Origin: Rhodocyclales bacterium GT-UBC
GTDB lineage: Bacteria; Pseudomonadota; Gammaproteobacteria; Burkholderiales; Rhodocyclaceae
NCBI GenBank assembly: GCA_003583745.1
Contig: QXPY01000008.1
Coordinates: forward strand, 62,001-126,000
Length of the DNA stretch: 64,000 bases
Reading direction: 5' to 3'
Below, piece after piece: positions 54,806 through 64,000 of the stretch. How positions within the stretch are numbered: the stretch's first letter is position 1; the number at the start of each line of letters is the position of its first letter. The notes below the pieces were generated by a model that searched no databases, was not told the origin of the DNA, and saw only the letters and a program-made list of their open reading frames with translations. A program made the position numbers and the translations under genes.

Positions 54806-55288
54806 ATGAACACGTCCCACCCGTTTTACCAAGCCGATACCTATACCCCCGAAAGCAGCACGGGCTATTTGATTAACCGCCTGGCGCAGACCATCACCCG
54901 GGAAATCGATCGGCGCATGGTTGATCTCGGCTTGACCGATGCACAATGGAAACCCCTTCTGCTGTTACGCCAGGGAAGTTGCCTCACCGCAGCCGATCTA
55001 TCGCGGAAGGGCTGCCACGACACCGGCGCCGTCACCCGCTTGCTCGACCGCCTCGAAACCAAAGGTCTGATCCGTCGCGTCCGCTCGGAAGAAGATCGTC
55101 GAGTAATCAATCTCGAACTGACGGACGAGGGGCAACAGGTATCCGCCGAAGTGCCGAAAATCTTGTCCGAGCTGGCAAATCAGGTACTGACCGGTTTTTC
55201 GGATGAGGAATTCGTCATTTTCCGGAATTTGCTCAATCGCGCCCTGACCAATGCCCAGGCCTTGAGTCATGAAGGAATCCAGTCATGA
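54806..55288 (+). CDS. MarR-family repressor of the efflux operon
   Basis: The 160-residue dimeric winged-helix protein has the MarR pattern (LGLTDAQWKPLLLL; LTAADLSRKGCHDTGAVTRLLDRLETKGLIRRVRSEEDRR in part). It is expected to bind the TTACTGCT palindromes upstream and to release DNA on binding a phenolic or other toxic compound. The ATG at 54806 is chosen over an upstream TTG at 54788, which falls in the operator. Its stop overlaps the start of the outer-membrane channel gene by 4 bases. Confidence 0.92.
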   Translation: MNTSHPFYQADTYTPESSTGYLINRLAQTITREIDRRMVDLGLTDAQWKPLLLLRQGSCLTAADLSRKGCHDTGAVTRLLDRLETKGLIRRVRSEEDRRVINLELTDEGQQVSAEVPKILSELANQVLTGFSDEEFVIFRNLLNRALTNAQALSHEGIQS

Positions 55289-56730
55289 CGATTCGAAGCC
55301 GCCTCCTGGCGCTCGGCTGCTGCGCACTGCTGCTGGCTGGCTGTGCCAACTATTCGGGCATTCTCCCGGAAGCACTCAAATTCAACGACAGCAGCCTGGC
55401 CACCCATAGCGTCAGCTATGCCGACTGGCCGAAAGAAAGCTGGTGGCGCGACCTGCAAGACCCGGCCCTCGATGCGCTGATCGAACAGGCCCTGATCGAC
55501 AGCCCCAGCCTGCAAGCGGCATCGGCCCGCTTGCGGCGGGCCAGCGCCATTGCCGGCGAAGCCGAGAGCGCCCTCTGGCCACGGATCAATGCATCGAGCA
55601 GCAATACCCGCGAACGTTTCAGCGAACGCGGCCTGATCCCGCCTCCCTACGCCGGCACGACACAAAGCATCAATGAACTGCAATTGTCCGGACAATGGGA
55701 AATCGATTTCTTCGGCAAGAACCGTGAGGCCCTGCAGGCAGCGCTCGGAGAAGTCCGGGCCAGCGAGGCTGAGCAGCAAGCCGCCCGGCAATTGCTGGCA
55801 AGCAATGTCGCCCGGGGCTACTACAACCTGGCTCGACTGCTCGCCCAGCGCGAACTGGCCGAAGCACGCCAGCAGCAACGCCAGGATCTGGCGCAACTGG
55901 TCGAACGGCGCTTCAAGGCCGGAATCGATACCCAGGTCGAACTCGAATCGGCCCGCGGCGTGATCCCTGAAAACGCCCGTGACATCGCTGCACTCGACGA
56001 GCAACTCGCTCTGGCCAGACACGCGCTGACGGCCTTGACCGGTAAATTGCCGGACGCCCTGGATACGCTCGCCCCCCGCTTGCCAGCCGTCGCCCCCCTC
56101 GCCTTGCCACAGGCTCTACCCGCCAATCTGCTCGGCCACCGCGCCGACGTCGTTGCCGCCCGCTGGCGAGTCGAATCGGCGGTACATGGCATGGATGCCA
56201 CCAAGGCGATGTTCTACCCCAATATCAACCTCAACGCCTTCGCGGGTCTCTCCGCCATCGGCCTCAATCAATGGCTCGATTCAGGCAGCCGCCAACCGGG
56301 TATCGGCCTGGCGATCAGCCTGCCGATCTTCGATGCCGGTCGCTTGCGCAGCCTGTACCGGGTCTCCGCCGCCACGCTCGATGCCTCGGTCGCCAGTTAC
56401 AACGGCACGCTGCTCGATGCCTTGCGTGATGTCGCCGACCAGCTCTCCACGCTGCAATCGCTGACCACCCAGATGGCACGCCAGCAGGCCACCCTGGCCA
56501 GCGCCCAACGCAGCTACAACCTGGCCTTGCAGCGCTACCACGCCGATATCGCCGACCGTCTCAACGTACTCAACGTCGAATCCGGACTCATTGCCCAACG
56601 CCGGGCCAGCATCGATCTGCAGGCTCGCTGGATCGACAGCCGGATTCGGCTGATCCAGGCATTGGGCGGCGGCTTCAAAGACACGAACGCGGCCCTGGCC
56701 GCTCAAGCAATCGACAACAAGCACAACTAG
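55285..56730 (+). CDS. outer-membrane efflux lipoprotein (NodT/OprM family)
   Basis: The 481-residue precursor has a lipoprotein signal ending in LLAGC (Cys20 lipidated), then two repeated TolC-type domains. The pattern WWRDLQDPALDALIEQALIDSP and the later repeat IGLAISLPIFDAGRLRSLY are typical of NodT-like channels. It should form the outer-membrane duct of the tripartite pump with the two next proteins. It overlaps marR by ATGA. Confidence 0.92.
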   Translation: MTIRSRLLALGCCALLLAGCANYSGILPEALKFNDSSLATHSVSYADWPKESWWRDLQDPALDALIEQALIDSPSLQAASARLRRASAIAGEAESALWPRINASSSNTRERFSERGLIPPPYAGTTQSINELQLSGQWEIDFFGKNREALQAALGEVRASEAEQQAARQLLASNVARGYYNLARLLAQRELAEARQQQRQDLAQLVERRFKAGIDTQVELESARGVIPENARDIAALDEQLALARHALTALTGKLPDALDTLAPRLPAVAPLALPQALPANLLGHRADVVAARWRVESAVHGMDATKAMFYPNINLNAFAGLSAIGLNQWLDSGSRQPGIGLAISLPIFDAGRLRSLYRVSAATLDASVASYNGTLLDALRDVADQLSTLQSLTTQMARQQATLASAQRSYNLALQRYHADIADRLNVLNVESGLIAQRRASIDLQARWIDSRIRLIQALGGGFKDTNAALAAQAIDNKHN

Positions 56731-56757
56731 GTCACCCCACATTTACGGACGCCCACC

Positions 56758-57990
56758 ATGACCACAGAGAACACACTCCCCGCCACTGGCGAACCCGAAT
56801 CCCGGCGCAAGCGCCAACTCGTCCTGCTCGGCATCGTCTGTCTGCTTGCCGCCCTGGCCTACGGCCTGTACTGGATGTTCGTCGTCCGCTTCAAGGTCGA
56901 TACCGACAATGCCTACGTTCAGGGTAACGTCGTACAGATCACGCCGCAGATCGGCGGCACCATCGTCGCCATCGAGGCGGACGATACCGACAACGTCAAA
57001 CTCGGCCAGATGCTGGTTCGCCTCGACCCGGCCGACGCGCGGGTAGCGCTGGACCAGGCGGAGGCCCAATTGGCCGAAACCGTGCGCGAAGTTCGCGTCA
57101 CCTTTGCCAACAACAATGCCCTGGCTGCCGCCATCGACAGCCGCCAGGCCGACCTCACGCGCGCCCAGGCCGAACTGGCCCGTCTGACCGCCGACCTGGC
57201 GCGTCGCGAACCGCTGGTTGACGGCGGCGCCGTATCCCGCGAAGAAGTCCAGCACCTGCAAACGGCCATCGCCAATGCCCGTTCGGCCCAGGCTGCCGCG
57301 ACGGCCGGACTGGCCGAGGCACGTGAGCAACTGGCCAAGAACCAAAGCCTGACCGAAGGGACGACGCCGGAAACCCATCCCCGCGTGCAGGCCGCCGCCG
57401 GCAAGTATCGCGAAGCCTGGCTGGCCAGTAAGCGGCTGGGCATCGCCGCACCGGTCGCCGGCACCGTTGCCCGGCGCAGCGCCCAGGTCGGGCAGCGTGT
57501 CGCCAGCGGCGTACCCTTGATGGCGATCGTCCCGCTCGATCAGCTCTGGGTCGATGCCAACTTCAAGGAATCGCAACTGGAAACGCTGCGCATTGGCCAA
57601 CCGGCCACCCTCACCGCCGACATCTACGGTCACCGTACCGAATTCAAGGGCACGGTCGCCGGCCTCGGTGCCGGCACGGGCGCTGCCTTCTCCCTGCTGC
57701 CGGCGCAGAACGCGACCGGCAACTGGATCAAGGTCGTGCAGCGGGTCCCGGTGCGTATCCAGCTCGACCCGCAGGAACTGGCCGCTCACCCGCTACGGGT
57801 TGGGCTGTCGATGGAAGTCTCGGTCGATGTACATGACCAGTCGGGCAAGGCTGTTACTGAAGCGACCCGTAGCGCCCCGGTGGCGAGCACGACGGTATTC
57901 GACGATCTCGACAAGGCAGCCGATGCCCGCGTCAACGCCATCGTCTCGGCCAACCTCGGCCATCCGGTCAACCTGAAGCGTGCCGGCTAA
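56758..57990 (+). CDS. emrA: EmrA-like membrane fusion protein
   Basis: The 410-residue protein has a short cytoplasmic start, one membrane helix (about 21-42), lipoyl-like half-motifs (DNAYVQGNVVQITPQIGGTI and LGIAAPVAGTVARRSAQVG) and a coiled-coil hairpin (about 100-210). EmrA proteins bridge the EmrB transporter and the outer-membrane channel. Gap to the channel gene is 27 bases, with normal spacing to emrB, so it is in the operon. Confidence 0.92.
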   Translation: MTTENTLPATGEPESRRKRQLVLLGIVCLLAALAYGLYWMFVVRFKVDTDNAYVQGNVVQITPQIGGTIVAIEADDTDNVKLGQMLVRLDPADARVALDQAEAQLAETVREVRVTFANNNALAAAIDSRQADLTRAQAELARLTADLARREPLVDGGAVSREEVQHLQTAIANARSAQAAATAGLAEAREQLAKNQSLTEGTTPETHPRVQAAAGKYREAWLASKRLGIAAPVAGTVARRSAQVGQRVASGVPLMAIVPLDQLWVDANFKESQLETLRIGQPATLTADIYGHRTEFKGTVAGLGAGTGAAFSLLPAQNATGNWIKVVQRVPVRIQLDPQELAAHPLRVGLSMEVSVDVHDQSGKAVTEATRSAPVASTTVFDDLDKAADARVNAIVSANLGHPVNLKRAG

Positions 57991-58034
57991 GGCGATCGCC
58001 ATGCCCTACCCGCCCTCCACTGCGAGCCCCCGCC

Positions 58035-59591
58035 ATGGCTGATCCAAAAGCTGCATACGCTCCGCCGCCGCCCCTGAGCGGCGGACAGCTGGTGATGGGC
58101 ACCCTGGTGCTCTCGCTGGCCACCTTCATGAACGTGCTCGACTCTTCGATTGCCAACGTCTCGATTCCAGCCATCGCCGGCGACTTTGGCGTCAGCCCCA
58201 ACCAGGGCACCTGGGTCATCACCAGCTTCGCCGTCTCGAATGCCATCTCGGTTCCCCTGACCGGCTGGCTGACCCAGCGCTTCGGCATGGTTCGCCTGTT
58301 CACGCTGAGCATCGCGCTGTTCGTACTGGCCTCGCTGCTCTGCGGGCTGGCACCGAACCTTGGTATGCTCATCCTGTTCCGCGTCATTCAGGGGCTGGTC
58401 GCCGGTCCGATGATCCCACTCTCCCAGGCCCTGCTGCTGCAGAGCTATCCCAAGGCCAAAGCCGGCACGGCGCTCGCCATGTGGTCGATGACGACGCTGG
58501 TCGCCCCGGTCATGGGACCACTGCTCGGCGGCTGGATTACCGACAACATGACCTGGCCATGGATCTTCTATATCAACGTGCCGGTTGGACTGTTTGCCGC
58601 CGTCATCACCTGGAACATCTACCGGGAACGCGACACGCCTACCCGCAAACTACCCATCGACAGCATCGGACTGGCTTCGCTGGTGATCTGGGTCGGCGCG
58701 CTGCAGATCATGCTCGACAAGGGCAAGGAACTCGACTGGTTCGCTTCACCGGAGATTGTCATCCTCGGACTGGTGGCCTTGATCGGTTTCGTCTTTTTCC
58801 TGATCTGGGAACTGAACGAGGATCATCCGGTGGTAGATCTGCATCTGTTCACCCGACGCAACTTCTGGGTCGGCACCGTCGCCCTGTCGCTCGGCTACGG
58901 CACCTTCTTCGGCAACGTCGTGCTGCTGCCACTCTGGTTGCAGCAGTACATGGGCTATACCGCAACCTGGGCCGGCATCATCATGGCGCCGGTTGGCCTA
59001 ATGGCAATTCTGCTCTCGCCGCTAGTCGGGAAAACGACGCAAAAGATCGATCCTAGGCTCTATGCCACCATCGCCTTCTCGACTTTTGCCATCGTTTTGT
59101 GGATGCGCTCCAGCTTCAATACCAATGCCGACGTTGCCACCCTGATGATTCCGACCCTCGTCCAGGGGATCGCGATGGCCTTCTTCTTCATTCCGCTGGT
59201 TACGCTGACGCTGTCCGGGCTCAGTCCGGAACGGATTCCCGCCGCCTCCGGGCTGTCGAATTTCGCGCGGATTACCGCCGGTGCATTCGGTACATCGATT
59301 GCCACGACGCTTTGGGAAAACCGGGCAGCCGAGCATCATGCGCAACTGGTCGAATCCATCAACAACGCCAGCATTCCGGCGACCCAAGCCCTCAATCAAC
59401 TATCCGGCCTCGGCCTGAGCCACGAACAGAGTCTGGGCTATTTGAACCGGCTGGTTGACCAACAGGCCTTCATGCTCAGCGCCAACGATATTTTCGCTGC
59501 TTCGGCGGCGCTATTCGTCGGGCTGATCGTCATCATCTGGTTTGCCAAACCGGTTCATGGCGGTGCCGTCGACGCCGGCGGCGCACACTGA
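58035..59591 (+). CDS. emrB: EmrB-like multidrug MFS transporter (DHA2, 14 TM)
   Basis: The 518-residue inner-membrane protein has 14 predicted helices and DHA2 motifs (LDSSIANVSIPAIAGDFGVS; GWLTQRFGMVRLF; RVIQGLVAGPMIPLSQALL; LGGWITDN). It uses the proton gradient to expel drugs or uncouplers through EmrA and the NodT channel. The ATG at 58035 fits the family start. It is the last gene of the marR operon, ending at a 9-bp hairpin. Confidence 0.93.
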   Translation: MADPKAAYAPPPPLSGGQLVMGTLVLSLATFMNVLDSSIANVSIPAIAGDFGVSPNQGTWVITSFAVSNAISVPLTGWLTQRFGMVRLFTLSIALFVLASLLCGLAPNLGMLILFRVIQGLVAGPMIPLSQALLLQSYPKAKAGTALAMWSMTTLVAPVMGPLLGGWITDNMTWPWIFYINVPVGLFAAVITWNIYRERDTPTRKLPIDSIGLASLVIWVGALQIMLDKGKELDWFASPEIVILGLVALIGFVFFLIWELNEDHPVVDLHLFTRRNFWVGTVALSLGYGTFFGNVVLLPLWLQQYMGYTATWAGIIMAPVGLMAILLSPLVGKTTQKIDPRLYATIAFSTFAIVLWMRSSFNTNADVATLMIPTLVQGIAMAFFFIPLVTLTLSGLSPERIPAASGLSNFARITAGAFGTSIATTLWENRAAEHHAQLVESINNASIPATQALNQLSGLGLSHEQSLGYLNRLVDQQAFMLSANDIFAASAALFVGLIVIIWFAKPVHGGAVDAGGAH

Positions 59592-59598
59592 AAGAAAT

Positions 59599-59630
59599 AG
59601 TCCCCGGAAGCGCGTGATCCACCGGGGACT
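59599..59630 (+). terminator. hairpin after emrB
   Basis: AGTCCCCGG / CCGGGGACT is a 9-bp stem with a 14-base loop, 8 bases after the emrB stop. There is no U-tract, so termination strength is uncertain. Confidence 0.45.
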
Positions 59631-59652
59631 GCAATGACCTAGCCGAGAGCGA

Positions 59653-60195
59653 TCAAGGGCGTTCCAGCCAATACAAGGCTGTGATCGTCTTGGCATCGCT
59701 GATCTCGCCGCGGAATACCGCAGCTTTGGCCTCTTCCGGCGATATCTCGATCACGTCGAGAAATTCGTTGTGATCCAGTTGTTTCTCGCCAGCCAGATGC
59801 AACTCGCGGGCGGCAAATATCTCGATACGCTCGTCGGAGTAGCCGATACAGGGATGCATCACCCCCAGGTGCTCCCACGAGGCCGCGACATAACCCGTTT
59901 CTTCGAGCAATTCGCGACGGGCGGTATCGAGGATAGGCTCCCCCGGATCAATTTTGCCAGCCGGCAGTTCAAGGAACACCCGGCGTAGCGGGTAACGAAA
60001 CTGGCGCTCAAACAGCAGATTGCCGTTATCGAGAAAGGCCAGCACCACCACGGCACCGGGGTGAACGATATATTCGCGCGCCGATTCCTTACCATTTGGG
60101 AGGAGAACGCTATCCTTGCGCACCTCAAGCAATACGCCCTTGAACACTGTTTCGCTGGCGATCTCGGACTCGACCAGATGAGCATCGTGAGACAT
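59653..60195 (-). CDS. Nudix hydrolase, ADP-ribose pyrophosphatase type
   Basis: The 180-residue enzyme has the Nudix box GEPILDTARRELLEETGYV (starting about residue 85) with the REXXEE core, and upstream PAGKIDPG. It is probably an ADP-ribose or related nucleotide-sugar pyrophosphatase (NudF-like). The start at 60195 fits the family length. It is the next gene downstream of the nuo terminator in the same direction. Confidence 0.9.
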   Translation of the reverse strand: MSHDAHLVESEIASETVFKGVLLEVRKDSVLLPNGKESAREYIVHPGAVVVLAFLDNGNLLFERQFRYPLRRVFLELPAGKIDPGEPILDTARRELLEETGYVAASWEHLGVMHPCIGYSDERIEIFAARELHLAGEKQLDHNEFLDVIEISPEEAKAAVFRGEISDAKTITALYWLERP

Positions 60196-60213
60196 GGTTT
60201 CCTACTCCATAAT

Positions 60214-60240
60214 GGAAAACGCCCCGAAGTTCGGGGCGTT
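60214..60240 (-). terminator. intrinsic terminator of the nuo operon
   Basis: On the reverse strand AACGCCCCGAA / TTCGGGGCGTT forms an 11-bp stem, followed by TTTTCC. It begins 25 bases after the nuoN stop, and marks the operon end. Confidence 0.82.
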
Positions 60241-60264
60241 GTTCAAGCAAACATCAGACTGGTA

Positions 60265-61743
60265 TCAGAGCGAGCGCAACAAGGCGTAGGCGCAAAGCGA
60301 CATGATGATTTGCGGGAAAATACCCAGTGCCGCGACAGCAAGACCATTGACCGAAATCAGGAAGCGCATGTCCATACCGGCAGAAATCGGGGTTTCATCA
60401 ACCGGTGCATCGAAGTACATCAACTTGACGACCCGCAGGTAGTAGAACGCGCCGATCAAGGAGAACAGCACCGCGACAATCGCCAGCCAGTAGTAACCAG
60501 CAGCAACCACCGCCTGCAACACCGAGAATTTGGCAAAGAAGCCAATGAAGAACGGCACACCGGCCATCGAGAACATGACCATCAGCATGATGCCGGCAAA
60601 CCACGGGCTGCGCTTGTTCAGGCCCTTGAAGTCATCCAGGTTCTCCGCTTCGAAACCGGCCCGGGACATCAACAGGATGACGCCGAAGGAAGCGGTCGAC
60701 ATCAGGACGTAGGCAATGACGTAGAACATCGACGAGCTATAAGCATTGAGTGCGTAACGCGCATCGCCACTTACCACACCAGTCGTAATACCCAGCAACA
60801 TGAAACCCATGTGCGAGATCGCCGAATAAGCCAGCATGCGCTTTAGATTGGTCTGAGCGATCGCCGCCAGGTTACCGATGGCCATTGAAAGCACCGACAG
60901 GATGATCAACATGCCTTGCCAATCCTGGGCCTGGGTAATCAGGCCGTTGACCAGCAAGCGCATGACGATTGCAAATGCGGCCAACTTTGGCGCGGAACCG
61001 ATCAGCAAAGTCACGGACGTCGGCGCCCCATGATAGACATCGGGAATCCACATATGGAACGGCACGACGCCCAACTTGAAGGCGAGACCGGCAACCAGGA
61101 ACACCAAACCAAACACCAGAACAGTGCCATTCACGCCACCGCCCAAAAGGCGCTCGCCAACTGCGGTAATCTCTAGCGTGCCGGTTGCACCATAAATCAT
61201 CGACATGCCATAAAGCAGCAACCCGGAAGCCAGCGCGCCAAGCACGAAATACTTCATCGCGGCTTCGGTCGATACGGCCGATTCGCGGTTCATCGCAACC
61301 ATCGCGTAAAGTGACAACGAGAGCAGTTCCAGGCCCAGATAAACCGTCAGGAAGTGATTGGCCGAAATCATCACCATCATGCCCAGCGTCGCAAACAAGG
61401 CCAGCACGTAGTATTCGCCTTTGTTCATCACCGGACGATCGATGATGTAACCACGTGAATAGGACATCACGACGAAGACTGTCATGTACAGGAACAGCTT
61501 CAGCAGGTCGGACATCAAGTCATCGACGAACATATTGCTGAAGGTATAGGTGATTTCACCGGTACTGGTCGAGAACTGGATCAGCGCACAACCAACCAGG
61601 GTCAGTTGGGTCAGAACGAAAGTGACGGTGCGCCGGCTGTCCTTAACCAGCAAATCAATCATCAGGATGGCCAGGGCCATTGCTGCCAGGAAAAGCTCCG
61701 GGGCTGCGGGCAGGAGATCGGGAACAACGAAATTGTCGAACAT
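60265..61743 (-). CDS. nuoN: NADH:quinone oxidoreductase subunit N
   Basis: The 492-residue proton-pumping membrane subunit of complex I has 14 helices and the antiporter-like motif set ([55 protein letters not shown]). It is the last gene of the nuo operon here and starts 12 bases after nuoM. The start at 61743 fits the family. Length is normal. Confidence 0.96.
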   Translation of the reverse strand: MFDNFVVPDLLPAAPELFLAAMALAILMIDLLVKDSRRTVTFVLTQLTLVGCALIQFSTSTGEITYTFSNMFVDDLMSDLLKLFLYMTVFVVMSYSRGYIIDRPVMNKGEYYVLALFATLGMMVMISANHFLTVYLGLELLSLSLYAMVAMNRESAVSTEAAMKYFVLGALASGLLLYGMSMIYGATGTLEITAVGERLLGGGVNGTVLVFGLVFLVAGLAFKLGVVPFHMWIPDVYHGAPTSVTLLIGSAPKLAAFAIVMRLLVNGLITQAQDWQGMLIILSVLSMAIGNLAAIAQTNLKRMLAYSAISHMGFMLLGITTGVVSGDARYALNAYSSSMFYVIAYVLMSTASFGVILLMSRAGFEAENLDDFKGLNKRSPWFAGIMLMVMFSMAGVPFFIGFFAKFSVLQAVVAAGYYWLAIVAVLFSLIGAFYYLRVVKLMYFDAPVDETPISAGMDMRFLISVNGLAVAALGIFPQIIMSLCAYALLRSL

Positions 61744-61755
61744 GTCGGCTACCGT

Positions 61756-63240
61756 TTATTGAATCTTGCTGATGGCAATGTGACGCAGCAGGTCAGTGAC
61801 CGAAGCGTGCATGACTTCCGTGAAAGGCTGCGGGTACAGACCCATCGCCAGCGTGCAGACAGCCAGTACGCCAAGAATGGCAAACTCGCGCTTGTTGATG
61901 TCGGTAAGCTCTTCAACGTGGTGATTGGCCACATCGCCGAAAATCACCCGCTTGTACATCCAGAGCGTATAGGCTGCACCGATGATCAGCGACGTCGCCG
62001 CCGCGAAGGCAACCCAGAAGTTGAACTTGGTTGCCGCCAAGATGACCATGAATTCGCCGACAAAGCCGGAAGTCGCCGGCAAGCCGGCATTGGCCATAGA
62101 GAACAGCATGAACAAGGCGGCAAACTTCGGCATGGTGTTGACCACGCCACCGTAGTCGGCGATCTGCCGACTATGCACGCGGTCGTACATGACGCCGATA
62201 CAGAAGAACATGGCGCCAGCAACGAAGCCGTGAGAGACCATCTGAACCAGCGCGCCTTCGACGGCAAGCGGGCTGAACATGAAGAAACCCAGCGTAACGA
62301 AACCCATGTGGGCAATCGACGAGTACGCCACCAGCTTCTTCATATCTTCCTGAACCAGCGCGACAAAACCGATATAGACGACGGCGATCAGCGACATCGC
62401 CAAAACCAGACCGGACAGCTCATGCGACGCATCAGGAAGAATTGGCAGCGAGAACCGCACGAAACCGTAAGCACCCAGCTTCAGAGCGATTGCAGCCAGC
62501 ACAATCGAGCCACCAGTCGGCGCTTCAACGTGAGCATCCGGCAACCAAGTGTGGACCGGCCACATCGGCACCTTAACGGCGAACGCAACCAGAAATGCGA
62601 GGAATAGCCAGATCTGCGGGCCAAGCGCGATAGGCATCTTATGCCATTCAAGAATCGAAAAACTACCGCCGGAATTGATGAACAGATACATCAGGGAGAG
62701 CAGCAGCAGCAAGGAGCCGAACAAGGTGTAGAGGAAGAACTTGAAGGCCGCATACACCCGGTTCGGGCCGCCCCACACACCGATGATCAGGTACAAGGGG
62801 ATCAGCGAAGCTTCGAAGAAGACATAGAACAGTACGCCATCGAGCGAGGAAAAGATCCCATTCATCAAGCCCGACATGATCAGGAAGGCGGCGTTGTACT
62901 GTGCAACCTTGCTCTTGACCACTTCCCAGCCGGCGGCAACGACGATCACCGTAATGAACGCATTCAGCACGACAAACAGCATGGAAATGCCATCGACGCC
63001 GAGGTGATAGTTGATATTGAACCGAGGAATCCAAGATTTCAATTCAACGAATTGCATACCGCCATTGGCGATATCGAAACCGCTCCATAAAGGAATGGTC
63101 ACCAAAAAACTCGCGATTGCCCCAAACAAGGCAAGAATCCGGGCTAAAGGTGCATTCCGGTCGGAACCGGTTGCCAGCACGGAAAAGCCGGCAACGATCG
63201 GAATCCAGATGGCGAAAGATAGCAGCGGGTAAGTCGACAT
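61756..63240 (-). CDS. nuoM: NADH:quinone oxidoreductase subunit M
   Basis: The 494-residue antiporter-like subunit of complex I has 14 helices, with the typical motif set (LLSFAIWIPIVAG; PMWPVHTWLPDAHVEAPTGGS; LVAYSSIAHMGFV). The key charged residues of the pump (Glu in the fifth helix region and Lys in the seventh/twelfth) fall in these motifs. Gap to nuoL is 33 bases and to nuoN 12 bases. Confidence 0.96.
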   Translation of the reverse strand: MSTYPLLSFAIWIPIVAGFSVLATGSDRNAPLARILALFGAIASFLVTIPLWSGFDIANGGMQFVELKSWIPRFNINYHLGVDGISMLFVVLNAFITVIVVAAGWEVVKSKVAQYNAAFLIMSGLMNGIFSSLDGVLFYVFFEASLIPLYLIIGVWGGPNRVYAAFKFFLYTLFGSLLLLLSLMYLFINSGGSFSILEWHKMPIALGPQIWLFLAFLVAFAVKVPMWPVHTWLPDAHVEAPTGGSIVLAAIALKLGAYGFVRFSLPILPDASHELSGLVLAMSLIAVVYIGFVALVQEDMKKLVAYSSIAHMGFVTLGFFMFSPLAVEGALVQMVSHGFVAGAMFFCIGVMYDRVHSRQIADYGGVVNTMPKFAALFMLFSMANAGLPATSGFVGEFMVILAATKFNFWVAFAAATSLIIGAAYTLWMYKRVIFGDVANHHVEELTDINKREFAILGVLAVCTLAMGLYPQPFTEVMHASVTDLLRHIAISKIQ

Positions 63241-63273
63241 GTTATTCCTTGCTTTTCTGCGAACTATTCACGG

Positions 63274-64000
63274 CTAGGCGCGGTTGATCCACAGGGTCAT
63301 CAGCACGAAGACGCCGATGATCATGGTGAAAGCGTAGTGATAGACGTAACCGGTCTGGAAGAGACGGGTAATGGAAGAAATCCAACCAACAAGCTTGGCC
63401 GAACCATTGACGATAAAGCCGTCGATGATCGTGACATCGCCGCCACGCCACAGGACTTTACCCAGCAGACGAGCACCACCGGCAAGCACCAATTCGTTGA
63501 TCTTGTCGAAGTAATACTTGTTTTCGAGCAGGGTATTGACCGCCGAAAACTTGCGTTGGATTGCGGCAGGAATATCCGGCCGCTTCATGTAGAAGAACCA
63601 GGACAAGACGACACCGGCCAGCGCGAGCAGGAAAGGCAGCGAAGTCAGCGCGTGAATGCCCATCGCGGCAGCACCATGGAATTCTTCCTTCAAATGCTCC
63701 ATGGCAGGGTGAGCTTCATGATTGATATGAATGACACCCTCAAAATAATTACCGTAAAGCATTGGCTCAATGGCGAAGTAACCGATCAGCAGCGATGGGA
63801 TGGCCAGCAGAACCAGCGGCAAGGTGACAACCCAGGGCGTTTCATGCGGCTTCTGACCCGGCGCCAAGCCGTGGTGATGCGCGTGATCGTCTTCATCGGC
63901 ATGGTGCGCGTCGTGGTGGTCATCGTGGCCGGCTTTGCCAAAACGCTCCTCGCCGTGGAACACCAGGAAATACATACGGAATGAGTAGAAGGCAGTCACG
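63274..64000 (-). CDS. nuoL: NADH:quinone oxidoreductase subunit L (5' end cut by window edge)
   Basis: The visible C-terminal 242 residues run off the right edge without a start. They include a His/Asp-rich loop near 63868-63930, the C-terminal helices (WFFYMKRPDIPAAI; LLENKYYFDKINELV) and the last helix of the lateral arm. Complex I antiporter-like subunit L is normally over 600 residues, so about 400 are missing here. It is the first nuo gene visible and precedes nuoM. Confidence 0.95.
   Translation of the reverse strand, partial: VTAFYSFRMYFLVFHGEERFGKAGHDDHHDAHHADEDDHAHHHGLAPGQKPHETPWVVTLPLVLLAIPSLLIGYFAIEPMLYGNYFEGVIHINHEAHPAMEHLKEEFHGAAAMGIHALTSLPFLLALAGVVLSWFFYMKRPDIPAAIQRKFSAVNTLLENKYYFDKINELVLAGGARLLGKVLWRGGDVTIIDGFIVNGSAKLVGWISSITRLFQTGYVYHYAFTMIIGVFVLMTLWINRA

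Overview
The window looks like a chromosomal segment of a GC-rich, metabolically flexible betaproteobacterium. I infer the Rhodocyclales (Dechloromonas/Azonexus-like) from the combination of a class I PHA synthase, complex I, many diguanylate cyclases, hemerythrin/NO-type genes and PedF-type cytochromes. This placement rests on gene content, not on a database search. I saw no insertion sequence, phage gene or CRISPR array. Most lengths and reading frames are intact; nuoL and the first chemoreceptor are cut by the window edges.

Layout. 1-11.5 kb: a truncated chemoreceptor, then an alcohol/aldehyde oxidation block. It holds an acetaldehyde-type aldehyde dehydrogenase with a DUF779 partner, a small cytochrome c, a diguanylate cyclase, and a reverse-strand operon pedF - periplasmic binding protein - beta-propeller - cytochrome b561. 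An AcoR-like sigma-54 activator is divergent from pedF. Good -24/-12 promoters lie in front of both the aldehyde dehydrogenase and pedF, so the activator probably controls both. 11.6-15.5 kb: a reverse-strand gas-stress cluster of SirB2, a 12-TM His-containing membrane protein, DUF2249 and hemerythrin under a perfect FNR/Dnr-type box, preceded by a di-iron ODP-type flavodiiron-like protein and a short soluble protein built around a degenerate chemoreceptor tip. This is the most unusual block in the window. 15.5-19.3 kb: phaC, a beta-CASP nuclease and a universal stress protein.

19.4-24.4 kb: a YhiI-RbbA-YhhJ-like ABC exporter with a TetR-type operator. 24.5-28.4 kb: ureidoglycolate lyase, allantoicase, a DctA-type carrier and a divergent GntR regulator, with a near-perfect 34-bp palindrome between the last two. 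28.4-35.4 kb: a MocR regulator, CcoG, an HD-GYP protein, a LysR regulator and a diguanylate cyclase. 35.4-50 kb: an FAD oxidoreductase, another cyclase, AzlCD, DUF1345, an outer-membrane barrel candidate, PBP1C, an NMT1-PAS-GGDEF sensor, DUF599, RarD, a membrane spermidine-synthase-like protein, an EamA exporter and RlmB.

50-60 kb: a divergent bacteriohemerythrin/HDOD pair around a 16-bp palindrome, RNase R, two tandem identical tRNA-Leu(CAG) units with their own promoters and terminators, and a MarR-regulated Emr-type efflux operon. 59.6-64 kb: a Nudix hydrolase and the end of the nuo operon (nuoL, nuoM, nuoN) with its terminator.
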